A stretch of 64,000 nt of DNA, taken from the NCBI GenBank assembly GCA_947478725.1, contig CANJWZ010000007.1, positions 52,678-116,677 of the forward strand. The letters are read 5' to 3'. The position numbers were made by a program, and so were the translations under genes. Each line of letters begins with the position of its first letter. The first letter of the stretch is position 1. Below are positions 1 through 8,175 of this stretch, one piece after another. The DNA comes from Comamonadaceae bacterium. Lineage in GTDB: Bacteria > Pseudomonadota > Gammaproteobacteria > Burkholderiales > Burkholderiaceae_C. The notes under the pieces were generated by a model. The model searched no databases, was not told the DNA's origin, and was given only the letters and a program-made list of their open reading frames with translations.

Positions 1-870
1 CACCTGGCCAGCATGGCGATCGCCAGCGGCAACTACGACACGGTGCTGGTGGTGGGTGCAGAAAAAATGTTCGTCAATGACACCAATCGCACGCTGGCTG
101 CATTGGCCAACTCGGCCGACACCGAAGTCATGGGCAACATCGGCATGCAGTTCTCGGCTGTGGATGCGATCCGCGTGCGCGAGATGATGGAAGAAGAAGA
201 TGTGGGCGCCGAGGCCTTCGAGTGGATCACCATGAAAAACCACTCGCACGCCGTGAGCAACCCCATCGCACAATACCGCAAGCCGATCAGCATGGAGCAG
301 GTGCGCGCCTCGCGCATGATCGCCGACCCGATCCGTCTGCTGATGTGCAGCGCCATCTCCGACGGCGCGGCTGCTGTGGTGCTCTCGCGCAAGCCCGGGC
401 GCGGTGGTGTGCGCATCCGTGCCAGCGCCCTCACTTCGTCGCCCTGGCGTCTGGGCTCGGACGTTCCCGGCCCAACCATTGCCGCCAACAAGGCCTATGC
501 GCAGGCCGGCATCGAAGCAAAGGATCTGGACCTGGCGGAGGTGCACGACGCGGTCTCTCCCGCCGAGCTGATGCACTACCGCGAGCTGGGCCTGTGCGGC
601 CCTGGTGAAGTGGCTGCGTTCGTGGCCGACAAGGCCAGCGCCATCGGCGGGCGTATGCCGGTCAACACCAGCGGCGGACTCAATTCGCGCGGTCATCCGG
701 TGGGCGCAACCGGTGTGGCGCAACTCATCGAGCTGACGCTTCAACTGCGCGGTGACGCGGGCGAGCGGCAGGTGACTGGCGCGCGCCTGGCCATGGCGCA
801 CAACTCCGGCGGCTGGGTCGGCGAAGACCCGGCCGTAAGCGCTGTCCATATTCTTGAAAAGACGAGTTGA
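1..870 (+). CDS. Thiolase family protein (acetyl-CoA acetyltransferase / SCP-x type), 5' end outside window
   Basis: The reading frame is open from base 1, so the first ATG of the ORF track (13) is internal and the true start lies upstream. The visible 289 residues are the C-terminal part of a thiolase. An early 'VLVVGAEKM' strand, 'EVHDAVSPAEL' carrying a family-typical His, and 'GGLNSRGHPVGATG' near the end, which resembles the thiolase C-terminal active-site loop, all fit the lipid-transfer/SCP-x branch that works with a DUF35 partner. It would cleave a 3-ketoacyl-CoA with CoA, or condense acyl-CoAs. The DUF35 gene follows after only 3 bp, consistent with an enzyme-partner pair. The N-terminal nucleophilic Cys is not in the window, so catalytic competence cannot be judged. 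Confidence 0.9.
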   Translation, partial: HLASMAIASGNYDTVLVVGAEKMFVNDTNRTLAALANSADTEVMGNIGMQFSAVDAIRVREMMEEEDVGAEAFEWITMKNHSHAVSNPIAQYRKPISMEQVRASRMIADPIRLLMCSAISDGAAAVVLSRKPGRGGVRIRASALTSSPWRLGSDVPGPTIAANKAYAQAGIEAKDLDLAEVHDAVSPAELMHYRELGLCGPGEVAAFVADKASAIGGRMPVNTSGGLNSRGHPVGATGVAQLIELTLQLRGDAGERQVTGARLAMAHNSGGWVGEDPAVSAVHILEKTS

Positions 871-873
871 GCC

Positions 874-1269
874 ATGCAGAAAACCAATCCCACCCTTTTC
901 TTTCTCGATGGTGAAGCCGAAGGCGCGCCAGGCCTCAAAGGCTCGCGCTGCACAGCCTGTGGCGAGGTCGTGCTACTGAAGATCGCGGCCTGCCCGCGCT
1001 GCGGCAGCCGCACGCTCGACACGGTGTGCATCGGCCAGCACGCCACGCTGGGCCAGTCGGCCGAAGTCTTTCACTCTGCCGACGGCTTTGAGGCGCCCTA
1101 CTTCATCGGGCTCATCGAAACCGCGCAGGGGCCGCGCACTTTCGCTCCCATTGCAGCTGCGCCAGGAACAGCCTTGCACGCCGGCATGCCGCTGGTCTTC
1201 AAGCTGCTGCCCCGGCCCGACGGGCGGGTGGGCTTTGCCTACGCTGTGGCCGAAGGCGCGCCATCATGA
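874..1269 (+). CDS. Zn-ribbon/OB-fold protein of the DUF35 family, thiolase partner
   Basis: A 131-residue protein with a rubredoxin-like zinc ribbon made by C26-x2-C29 and C40-x2-C43, followed by a short OB-fold-like beta region ('YFIGLIETAQGPRTFAPI'). Proteins of this family form complexes with SCP-x type thiolases and acyl-CoA-binding enzymes; I infer the same here because it directly follows the thiolase gene. It starts at an ATG 3 bp after the thiolase stop and overlaps the following synthetase gene by 4 bp (ATGA), so translational coupling is likely. Length is typical of the family. Its substrate cannot be read from the sequence. Confidence 0.9.
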   Translation: MQKTNPTLFFLDGEAEGAPGLKGSRCTACGEVVLLKIAACPRCGSRTLDTVCIGQHATLGQSAEVFHSADGFEAPYFIGLIETAQGPRTFAPIAAAPGTALHAGMPLVFKLLPRPDGRVGFAYAVAEGAPS

Positions 1270-2843
1270 ACGTCGGCGACCAACTGCACAAGGCCGCACG
1301 GCTGTACGGCTCGCGCATCGCCGCACGCTGCGATGACGAGACCCTGACCTTCGCGGAACTTGAGGAGCGCAGCAACCGGCTGGCCCATGCGCTGCTGGCG
1401 CGCGGGCTCAAGCACGGCGAGCGTGTCGCCACCTGGCTGGAGAACTCGATCCGCTGCCTGGAGCTGGACTTCGCGCTGGCCAAGGCCGGGCTGATCCGCG
1501 TTTCGCTCAACCCGCGCCTGAGCGCGCGCGAAGCGCACTACATCTTTCAGGACAGCGATGCGCGCTGCCTGGTCTACGGCGCCTCGTTCGACGAACAGAT
1601 GGCGTCCGCCGGGCAGGACACGCCGCAGATGACGCTGCGCCTGCGCGTGCATGAAGGAACGCCTGTGGCTGCCAGTGGCAGCGAGGACTTCGAAGCCTTT
1701 CTTTTGCAAGGGCAGCCCGCGGCACCCGGATGTGCCGTGGACAGCGAAGACCTCTATTGCCTGTTCTACACCTCGGGAACCACGGGCCGGCCCAAGGGCG
1801 TCATGCTGTCGCACCGCGCGATGCTGCATGTCGCCTGGAACCTGCTGATGGAAGTCGGACCTATCGCCATCGGCGAGAAGGTGCTGCTGATGCAGCCGCT
1901 CAGCCACGGCGCCGGCTTTTTTGTACTGCCGCAGTACATGAAGGGCGGCTGCAGCGTCATCATGCGCAACTTTGATCCGGGCGAGGTGATGCGCCTGGCA
2001 GCCGAGCACGAGATCGAAGTGATCAAGCTCATCCCCACGATGCTCCAGCGCATCCTTCGCGTCCCCGGCCTTGAGCAGATGAAGCTGCCCAGGCTGCGCT
2101 ACCTGATCTACGGCGCCAGCCCGATGCCAGCCGAGCCGCTCAAGCGTGCCATTCAGGTGTTCGGGCCTGAAAAGCTGGTGCAGATTTACGGTCAGAGCGA
2201 AGCGCCGGTGACACTGTCCATCCTGCCGGCCGAAGAGCACCGGCTGGACCAGCCCTGGCCCAACCGGCTGCTGTCAGCGGGACGGCCCTGGAGCACGGTC
2301 GAAATGCGTGTGGTCGACGAAGAGCGCCAGGACGTCGAACCCGGCGGCATCGGTGAGGTAGCGCTGCGCGGGCCGCACATGATGTCTGGCTACTGGAAGC
2401 GCGAGGACCTGACCCGTGAGGCGGTGCAGGACGGCTGGCTGCTGACCAAGGACATGGGCCGCATCGACGAGCACGGCTACGTCTACCTGCTGGGCCGCAA
2501 GGACGAGATGATCATCAGCGGCGGATACAACATCGCGCCGCGCGAGGTGGAAGACGTGCTGTACCAGCATCCCGGAGTGCAGGAAGCCGCTGTCGTGGGC
2601 GAACCCGACACCGAATGGGGCCAGGCCGTAGTGGCCTATGTGGTGCTGCGTGAGGGCCATGCGGGTTGCGAAAACGAGCTACCTGGCTTTGGCCGCGAAC
2701 AACTGGGCTTCAAGCGGCCCAAGCGGGTGTACCTGATGGCCGAACTGCCCAAGAACGCCGCAGGCAAGATCCAGAAGAGCGCGCTCAAGCCGGCGCTGTC
2801 GCTGGCTTGCGTCGGCACGCCAGCCATTGCGGAGGCCGCATGA
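1266..2843 (+). CDS. Acyl-CoA synthetase (AMP-forming), class I adenylate-forming enzyme
   Basis: A 525-residue ANL-superfamily enzyme. The phosphate-binding loop 'YTSGTTGRPKG' is at about residue 168. A 'YGQSEAP' A5-type motif, the 'TKDMGRIDEHGYVYLLGR' hinge region and the C-terminal 'NAAGKIQKSALK' with the catalytic lysine follow in order. It should activate a carboxylic acid to its CoA thioester through an acyl-adenylate in the cytoplasm. The start ATG overlaps the DUF35 stop, and its own stop overlaps the next start (ATGA), so it sits in the middle of a translationally coupled operon. It probably feeds the thiolase encoded upstream. Fatty, aromatic or alicyclic acid specificity cannot be decided by eye. 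Confidence 0.93.
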   Translation: MNVGDQLHKAARLYGSRIAARCDDETLTFAELEERSNRLAHALLARGLKHGERVATWLENSIRCLELDFALAKAGLIRVSLNPRLSAREAHYIFQDSDARCLVYGASFDEQMASAGQDTPQMTLRLRVHEGTPVAASGSEDFEAFLLQGQPAAPGCAVDSEDLYCLFYTSGTTGRPKGVMLSHRAMLHVAWNLLMEVGPIAIGEKVLLMQPLSHGAGFFVLPQYMKGGCSVIMRNFDPGEVMRLAAEHEIEVIKLIPTMLQRILRVPGLEQMKLPRLRYLIYGASPMPAEPLKRAIQVFGPEKLVQIYGQSEAPVTLSILPAEEHRLDQPWPNRLLSAGRPWSTVEMRVVDEERQDVEPGGIGEVALRGPHMMSGYWKREDLTREAVQDGWLLTKDMGRIDEHGYVYLLGRKDEMIISGGYNIAPREVEDVLYQHPGVQEAAVVGEPDTEWGQAVVAYVVLREGHAGCENELPGFGREQLGFKRPKRVYLMAELPKNAAGKIQKSALKPALSLACVGTPAIAEAA

Positions 2844-4168
2844 ACGGCCGGCTCGGGCAACAGCTGCACGCCATCGGCTGGAAGTCGCTGGGGCAAGAGG
2901 CGCAAAGCAAGTTGCTGCTGTGCCTGCTGGCCAACCTGTCGGTGGCCATCGCAGGCCGGCCCGCGCTGCGCCTGCCGCGGCCCCCCGCTGGCACGGGTCA
3001 CCTGCTGCTGGACGGCGGTCAGACTGGCAGCGCGCGCGAAGCGGCCTTTCACAACGCGGCGCTGATGCATGCGCGCACGCAGGACGACTTTCATCCGCTG
3101 GGCAACCTGCACATCGCAACTGTGGTGCTGCCGGCGCTGCTGGCCGAAGGCGAGCTGGGCAGCAGTCAGGGCGCGGTGAGAGGCGAGGCTTTTCTGGATG
3201 CACTGGCGACCGGCTATTCGGCTGCTACCGGCCTGTCGCGGCGCTTCTCGGCCCTCAACACGCCGCGCGGCCTGCGCTCGACCTGCATGTACAGCGGCAT
3301 GGGCGCCGCCGTGGCTGTGGCCCGCCTGCGCGGGCAGGACGCGCAAGGTGTCGGCAATACCCTGGGCCTGGCCTCACAGTCGGGCTTTGGTACTACCCAA
3401 TGCTGGCGCGACGGCAGCGACGAGTACCAGCTGCACGTCGCCAATGGCGCAAGCCAGGCGCTTTTGTGTGCCCAACTCACCGACGCCGGCGTGGTGGCCG
3501 GCGGGCACTCGTTGGACGGCCCCTCGGGCTTTTATCAGGCGCTGCTGGGAGTCACCCCGGTCTTCGACGAAATCATTGGCGACTTCGAGCCCAACGCGGC
3601 CATTGTCGAGACCGTGCTCAAGCGCTACCCGGTGAGCGGCATTTGCCAGCCGGTGGTGCGTCTGTCAGAACGCCTCGCGCCGGGGCTGGCCGGCAAGGCC
3701 ATCGCTTCGGTCCAGATTGAAATGAACGCCTTCGAGATGAACTACCCCGGCACACTCAATGCCGGACCGGTCTACAAGTCGTTTTCTGACCGCCTGATGA
3801 GCGTGCGCTTTTGCGCAGGTTCAGTGCTGGAGGCCGGGCGCTTTGACTTCGACGCCTTCCTTCGGGCACCGTCAGACGCTCTGAGCCGGATCATGGCGGC
3901 CACGGACGTTCGCCCAGCTGACGACCTGGGCACGCTGAGCTGCCGCATCGGCGTGACGACCACGGATGGTGAGACCGTGCGCGGCGAACTGCGCGACGGC
4001 GGGAGGGAACTGGCCATCGACTGGAACACCGTTGACGAATGGTGCTTGGAACTGTGGCAGGGTGCAGGACGAACAGCCGATGACTTTGCCCGCCTTCGAG
4101 CTGCCGTCCTGGCTTCGCCGTCTTCCACCTTCGGCGCGTTGCGCGAATCGCTGTTGCATAAAGGCTGA
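2840..4168 (+). CDS. MmgE/PrpD family protein
   Basis: The ORF-track start at 2666 runs antiparallel to sense inside the synthetase gene. The real start is the ATG at 2840, preceded by GGAGG and overlapping the synthetase stop, giving 442 residues (family usually about 440-460). Typical segments are the early repeated small-residue helix region, 'TGLSRRFSALNTPRGL', 'GNTLGLASQSGFGTTQCW' and 'FEMNYPGTLNAGP'. MmgE/PrpD proteins include 2-methylcitrate dehydratase, cis-aconitate decarboxylase and iminodisuccinate epimerase, so a dehydratase, decarboxylase or epimerase acting on a polycarboxylic acid is possible. Its neighbours are an acyl-CoA synthetase and an HpcH-type aldolase, which suggests a dedicated catabolic step rather than the methylcitrate cycle. 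Confidence 0.85.
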   Translation: MNGRLGQQLHAIGWKSLGQEAQSKLLLCLLANLSVAIAGRPALRLPRPPAGTGHLLLDGGQTGSAREAAFHNAALMHARTQDDFHPLGNLHIATVVLPALLAEGELGSSQGAVRGEAFLDALATGYSAATGLSRRFSALNTPRGLRSTCMYSGMGAAVAVARLRGQDAQGVGNTLGLASQSGFGTTQCWRDGSDEYQLHVANGASQALLCAQLTDAGVVAGGHSLDGPSGFYQALLGVTPVFDEIIGDFEPNAAIVETVLKRYPVSGICQPVVRLSERLAPGLAGKAIASVQIEMNAFEMNYPGTLNAGPVYKSFSDRLMSVRFCAGSVLEAGRFDFDAFLRAPSDALSRIMAATDVRPADDLGTLSCRIGVTTTDGETVRGELRDGGRELAIDWNTVDEWCLELWQGAGRTADDFARLRAAVLASPSSTFGALRESLLHKG

Positions 4169-5022
4169 TGCAGATGAACCGACCCGATCCCGCGCAACTG
4201 AAGGCCCGCATGCATGCGGGGGAGATTGTGCTTGGGGCCTTCGTCTTCATGCCCAGCCCGGCTGTGGTCGAGATCCTCGCTGAGGCGGGTTTTGACTTCG
4301 TGATCATCGACCAGGAGCACAGCCCGCGCAATCCCGAGACGGTGGAAAACATGATCAGGGCCGCTGAGGCGCGCGGCATTGCTGCACTGGTGCGTGTGCA
4401 CAAGAACGACCCTATCGCAATCTTGCACGCACTGGAGGCCGGTGCAGGTGGCGTTGTGGTGCCCTTCATCCGCAATGGGGCTGATGTACGCAATGCTGTA
4501 GCTGCCCTTCACTACCCACCACGCGGCATTCGTGGCCTGTGCACCCAGACGCGGGTCGCGCACTATGGTGCGCTGCGCAAGGACTTCGTGGCACATGCAA
4601 CTGCACGGGCGAAAGAACTCGTCGTCATCGGACTGATCGAGGACCCTTCAGGCATTGCCCACATCGACGAGATCGTCGCCACCGAAGACGGACTTGACGC
4701 AATGCTCATCGGCCGGGGCGACCTTGCCGCCACGATGGGCAGGCTCGGCCAGACGGACGATCCGGAAGTGCGTGCGGCGGTCACAGGCGCAATCCAGGCG
4801 ACGGTAAATTGGAAGCATTACGAAATTGGTCACACGCCCTCGAAGCAACGCGTTTGTGCCGCCATGACGGTGTTCAGCTCAGCGGAATGCACCTCCTGGG
4901 CCGATCTGGGCTGCAATGTGTTTGTGGCGGCAAGTGAAGCCAGCCTTTTTCTCACGGCGGCAAGGCAGTGGACGACAGGCGCGCGCGATCTCACTGGACA
5001 TCCTCAGCCTGGATCTCTTTGA
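4168..5022 (+). CDS. HpcH/HpaI aldolase/citrate lyase family protein
   Basis: A 284-residue protein resembling class II pyruvate aldolases of the HpcH/HpaI family: 'FVIIDQEHSPRN' corresponds to the family strand with the metal-site acid and base (usually D-x-E-H), 'GAGGVVVPFIRN' to the conserved mid-barrel motif, and 'AMLIGRGDLAATMG' to the next conserved loop. These enzymes split 4-hydroxy-2-oxoacids into pyruvate and an aldehyde or oxoacid. The start ATG shares one base with the previous stop; an in-frame ATG at 4174 is an alternative. The C-terminal segment ('TVNWKHYEIGHTPSKQ') departs from the usual pattern. The last 32 bp overlap a convergent small gene. Confidence 0.85.
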   Translation: MQMNRPDPAQLKARMHAGEIVLGAFVFMPSPAVVEILAEAGFDFVIIDQEHSPRNPETVENMIRAAEARGIAALVRVHKNDPIAILHALEAGAGGVVVPFIRNGADVRNAVAALHYPPRGIRGLCTQTRVAHYGALRKDFVAHATARAKELVVIGLIEDPSGIAHIDEIVATEDGLDAMLIGRGDLAATMGRLGQTDDPEVRAAVTGAIQATVNWKHYEIGHTPSKQRVCAAMTVFSSAECTSWADLGCNVFVAASEASLFLTAARQWTTGARDLTGHPQPGSL

Positions 5023-5272
5023 CTTGGTCTATGAGCTCAATTATTGGTCGCAGTTTGTGCCGGTCGGTAACACATTCATCCGAAGATCCGCGCTGCAGCT
5101 CATTACCCATCCACAGCTGATGGAACTTTCTGCCGCTGATTGTCCTGACGTAATAGGCATCTGAGCGGCCCTCATAGGGACCAAGGCGCTGGATGACCTG
5201 AACTAACAGGCCAATGTTCTCTTTGCAACCAGCGACGATTACGCAGCGGGTGCCAGGTTTCAGGATCGACAT
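4991..5272 (-). CDS. Small conserved hypothetical protein
   Basis: A 93-residue protein of unknown function. The start is the ATG at 5272, preceded by a strong AAGGAG at about 8 bp; the longer ORF-track start at 5323 would pass through a hairpin and lacks a ribosome site. The sequence 'KPGTRCVIVAGCKENIGLL' followed by 'YVRTISGRKFHQLW' and a hydrophilic end has the look of a small SH3/KOW-like beta-barrel protein that I have seen as an unannotated protein in proteobacteria. The fold is inference. It is convergent with, and overlaps, the aldolase gene by 32 bp. Confidence 0.65.
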   Translation of the reverse strand: MSILKPGTRCVIVAGCKENIGLLVQVIQRLGPYEGRSDAYYVRTISGRKFHQLWMGNELQRGSSDECVTDRHKLRPIIELIDQVKEIQAEDVQ

Positions 5273-5682
5273 TTTTAATACTCCTTCCCCCTGCAGCGTT
5301 GTGAAAAACGCTGCCAGTAGCAAGAGGGGAGTACACCGGCGTGCGTTTTAGCCGTGTATTTTTAACGCCCCCGGGCAAGTAGCTTGAGTAAATCCGGGGT
5401 GGTTGGACTTTTAAAGCACCGCACTGAGATCTTAGGCGAAGGAAAAAATATTCGTTGGCCGGCCGCCATCGTCTGACAGACACTGACAGCATCGGCTGAT
5501 GGCACCTGGCGACAGCTCATGCGTCAATAAACGACTCCACTCCAAGAAAAACAGCGGATGAAAAAATTTGCAATGACGCCAGCAATAGTGACCTCGAATA
5601 GCTTTCGTCGGCGGTTGAGGTATTCGTTAACATGGTGCTGACCCGATTCAACACCATGCCTCAACACAACCAGAGCCGACCC
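5273..5682. other. Intergenic region with a hairpin, otherwise featureless
   Basis: About 410 bp lies between the small leftward gene and the rightward GST gene. Besides the hairpin at 5293-5314 it must hold promoters for both directions. I see no strong -35/-10 pair, repeat copy or convincing ORF. The ORF-track entry 5172-5492 (minus) overlaps the real small gene in another frame and looks like a shadow. Confidence 0.5.
5293..5314. promoter_or_regulatory. Perfect 8-bp inverted repeat upstream of the small gene's ribosome site
   Basis: GCAGCGTT and AACGCTGC flank a 6-base spacer. On the minus strand the dyad ends about 9 bp before the AAGGAG of the 93-residue gene, so it could be an operator or a 5'-UTR hairpin. 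Seen directly; the role is inference. Confidence 0.4.
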
Positions 5683-6399
5683 ATGATTGACCTTTATTAC
5701 TGGCCCACGCCCAACGGGTGGAAGATTTCCATCATGCTGGAAGAGTGCGGCCTGCCGTACAACTTCATCCCCGTCAACATTGGCAAGGGCGAACAGTTTG
5801 CGCCTGATTTTTTAGCCATCAGCCCCAACAACCGCATGCCGGCAATTGTTGACCACGCACCGGCGGGCGGCGGTGCGCCCATAGCCGTGTTTGAAAGCGG
5901 CGCGATTTTGCAGTACCTGGCTGAAAAAACCGGACGCTTCATGCCCAACGACCTGCGCGGCCGCTACCAGGTGCTGCAATGGCTGATGTGGCAAATGGGC
6001 GGCTTGGGGCCAATGGCCGGGCAGAACGGACACTTTTTGTTGTACGCACCTGAAAAAATCGCCTACGCGATCGATCGTTATGGCAAGGAAGTAGACCGCC
6101 TGTACGGCGTGCTCGACACCCAGCTAGGCGCAAGTCAAGCCTATGTGGCGGGCGCTGACTATTCCATCGCAGACATGGCGATCTTCCCGTGGGTGCGCAC
6201 CCACAAGGCGCAGCAGGTGGACCTGGGCAAATTTGCGCATGTTGAGCGCTGGTACAACGCCCTGTTCGAAAGGCCCACCGTCAAGCGCGGCCTTGACCTG
6301 GGCAAAGAGCTGCGCGCCCCTGCCATGACCGACGACGCACGCAAGGCCCTGTTTGGCCAGACATCCGCCAGCGTTCAAGCCGGGGAGCATCAAAAATGA
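5683..6399 (+). CDS. Glutathione S-transferase (YfcG/Ure2-like)
   Basis: A 238-residue GST. The thioredoxin-like N-terminal half carries 'LYYWPTPNGWK' and 'SPNNRMPAIVDH' (cis-Pro and glutathione-binding loop), then 'ESGAILQYLAEKTG' with the conserved E-S pair that binds the gamma-glutamyl group. The C-terminal half is helical, with 'SIADMAIFPWVR' as the N-capping box. This set is typical of the YfcG/YghU-like disulfide-bond reductase branch. The start at 5683 matches where homologues usually begin; in-frame ATGs at 5632 and 5656 are possible. It overlaps the next gene by 4 bp (ATGA). Confidence 0.9.
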   Translation: MIDLYYWPTPNGWKISIMLEECGLPYNFIPVNIGKGEQFAPDFLAISPNNRMPAIVDHAPAGGGAPIAVFESGAILQYLAEKTGRFMPNDLRGRYQVLQWLMWQMGGLGPMAGQNGHFLLYAPEKIAYAIDRYGKEVDRLYGVLDTQLGASQAYVAGADYSIADMAIFPWVRTHKAQQVDLGKFAHVERWYNALFERPTVKRGLDLGKELRAPAMTDDARKALFGQTSASVQAGEHQK

Positions 6400-7016
6400 T
6401 TGATTTTTACTTTGATGTGTCCAGCCCTTGGACGTATCTTGCGTTTCGCAACATTCAGCCCCTAGCAAAAGAGCTGAACGTGGCTATCCAATGGCGGCCG
6501 GTGCTGGTGGGCGGCATTTTCAACACCGTTAACCAGCGCATGTATGCCTCGCGTGAAGACAGCCAGTCACCGCGCAACCGCTATGTACTCAAAGACCTGC
6601 AAGACTGCGCACGGCAGACAGGTATCAAGATTGTTTTTCCGCCCAAGGTGTTTCCGGTCAACAGCGTCAAGGCCATGCGCGGCTGCATCTGGCTCGCCCG
6701 CAGCGATGCTTTCAAAGACTGTTTGCTGCCCTTCATTGAGGCCACCTTCGCCGCCTACTTCACCCGCCAGGAAGACGTCTCGCAAGACGAGGTACTGACC
6801 AGCCTTTGCAGACAAACAGGCATTGATGCACAAGCGTTCGCGGCGGGTATTGCGCAGGCCGACATCAAAGATGCGCTAAAAACCAACACCGATGAAGCCA
6901 TCGCGCGCGGCGCTTTTGGGGTGCCCACTTTTTTTGTCGGCGACGACATGTACTTTGGCAACGACAGGCTGGACCTGCTGCGCCTGGCCGTTTTAAAAGC
7001 CCAAGCTGCAAACTAA
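6396..7016 (+). CDS. DsbA-family protein, 2-hydroxychromene-2-carboxylate isomerase type
   Basis: A 206-residue kappa-GST/DsbA-fold protein. It begins 'IDFYFDVSSPWTYLA', where the Ser of the S-S-P-W motif replaces the DsbA Cys, and ends with 'GVPTFFVGDDMYFGNDRL', the cis-Pro loop. In naphthalene degradation such enzymes use glutathione to isomerise 2-hydroxychromene-2-carboxylate; many homologues have unknown substrates. It is translationally coupled to the GST gene by an ATGA overlap, which suggests a joint glutathione-dependent task. Confidence 0.88.
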   Translation: MIDFYFDVSSPWTYLAFRNIQPLAKELNVAIQWRPVLVGGIFNTVNQRMYASREDSQSPRNRYVLKDLQDCARQTGIKIVFPPKVFPVNSVKAMRGCIWLARSDAFKDCLLPFIEATFAAYFTRQEDVSQDEVLTSLCRQTGIDAQAFAAGIAQADIKDALKTNTDEAIARGAFGVPTFFVGDDMYFGNDRLDLLRLAVLKAQAAN

Positions 7017-7109
7017 AGCTGGTTGAGCCTGGCAGGCTTACACCAGACCACGTACCCGTGGCTTCAACTTCAGGTTAAGCTGCCATTTTTATTCCATCAG
7101 GTGCCCACC

Positions 7110-8000
7110 ATGCCACTTCAAACTGCCCAGGACTTTGACCAGGAACTGCTGATTTTGTTTGACGCCTACGTGCACGGCACGATTGACCGGCGCGGCTTTT
7201 TGGACCGGGCGCAAAAGTTTGCTGTGGGCGGCATGACGGCAGCCGGTCTGCTCACCGCCCTGAGCCCGGACTTTGCGCGCGCGCAGGTGGTGCCCAAGGA
7301 CGATGCCCGCATCAAAACCGAGATGCTCGATTACGCGTCGCCCAACGGCAGCGGCACTGTCAAGGGTTATCTGGCCAAGCCCGCCAACATGACAGGCAAG
7401 CTGCCGGTGGTGCTGGTGGTGCACGAAAACCGGGGCCTGAACCCGCACATTGAAGACATCACCCGCCGCCTGGCGCTGGACAACTTCGTCGCCTTTGCAC
7501 CCGACGCACTGACCCCGCTGGGCGGCTACCCGGGCGACGAAGACAAGGCGCGCGAGCAGTTCGCCAAGCTGGACCCAAAGAAAACAGCGGAAGACTTTGT
7601 GGCAGCCAGCGCCTTTTTGAAAGCCCGGCCTGAATCAAACGGCAAGCTGGGCGCGGTGGGGTTTTGCTTTGGCGGCGGCGTGGTGCACATGCTGTCTACC
7701 CGCATCCCCGATTTGAATGCCAGCGTGCCGTTTTACGGCAACCACCCGGCAGCGGGTGATGCGGTCAAGGTCAAAGCGCCGCTGCTGATTCATTTTGCAG
7801 GCATTGACGATCGCATCAACGCTGCCTGGCCAGCTTATGAAGCGGCCCTGAAAGCCGCCAACGCCAACTACACAGCCCACATTTACGCAGGTACCCAGCA
7901 CGGCTTTAACAACGACACCACGCCCCGGTTTGATGCCGCGGCCGCCAAGCTGGCATGGGGCCGCACGTTGGAATTTTTCAACAAACATCTGCGGGCTTGA
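7110..8000 (+). CDS. Dienelactone hydrolase family protein with Tat-type signal
   Basis: The ORF track starts at a TTG (7023); the ATG at 7110 is the likely start, giving 296 residues. Residues about 26-55 hold a twin-arginine pattern ('RRGFLDRAQKF'), a hydrophobic stretch and an A-x-A cleavage-like site, so export by the Tat route is likely. The hydrolase domain shows 'VVLVVHENRGLNPHIED' (oxyanion region), 'GAVGFCFGGG' with the Cys nucleophile, 'GIDDRIN' with the acid and 'QHGFNND' with the His. That is the dienelactone hydrolase triad in order. It follows the GST and isomerase genes but is separated by 93 bp. Confidence 0.9.
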   Translation: MPLQTAQDFDQELLILFDAYVHGTIDRRGFLDRAQKFAVGGMTAAGLLTALSPDFARAQVVPKDDARIKTEMLDYASPNGSGTVKGYLAKPANMTGKLPVVLVVHENRGLNPHIEDITRRLALDNFVAFAPDALTPLGGYPGDEDKAREQFAKLDPKKTAEDFVAASAFLKARPESNGKLGAVGFCFGGGVVHMLSTRIPDLNASVPFYGNHPAAGDAVKVKAPLLIHFAGIDDRINAAWPAYEAALKAANANYTAHIYAGTQHGFNNDTTPRFDAAAAKLAWGRTLEFFNKHLRA

Positions 8001-8008
8001 TGGCTTGC

Positions 8009-8175
8009 CTAGGAGCCTGGGCGGCAGAAGACGTCGAAGCGAAAATTGGCCCCAGCGAGGGCAGTTTTTGACGGTTTCGCACCCCAATATCGAGATATTG
8101 GGTAAGAAAACGGCGAAAAATGAACCGCTGCGGCCAATTTGCAGCCGACGCTCCTTCTGCCGCCCAGGCTCCTAG
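8009..8175. repeat. 167-bp palindromic element with perfect 22-bp terminal inverted repeats (MITE-like)
   Basis: The ends read CTAGGAGCCTGGGCGGCAG inward from both sides and are identical over 22 bp (8009-8030 and 8154-8175). Inner parts pair imperfectly (AAATTGGCC, TTTTT stretches), and the centre is a tight dyad, CCCAATATC-GA-GATATTGGG (8083-8102). The whole element can fold into one long hairpin. It begins 9 bp after the hydrolase stop, and its right terminal CTAG supplies the TAG stop of the convergent SUI1 gene. No coding capacity is visible. It could be a non-autonomous mobile element or an elaborate bidirectional terminator. Confidence 0.8.

Noticed and set aside
1239-2240. 333-codon minus-strand ORF opposite the acyl-CoA synthetase gene
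   Set aside because: It mirrors a clear synthetase gene; the composition (His/Gln/Arg-rich) is that of an antisense shadow in GC-rich DNA.
5172-5492. 106-codon minus ORF overlapping the small gene at 4991-5272
   Set aside because: Another frame of the same strand; the neighbouring frame has the ribosome site and a family-like sequence.
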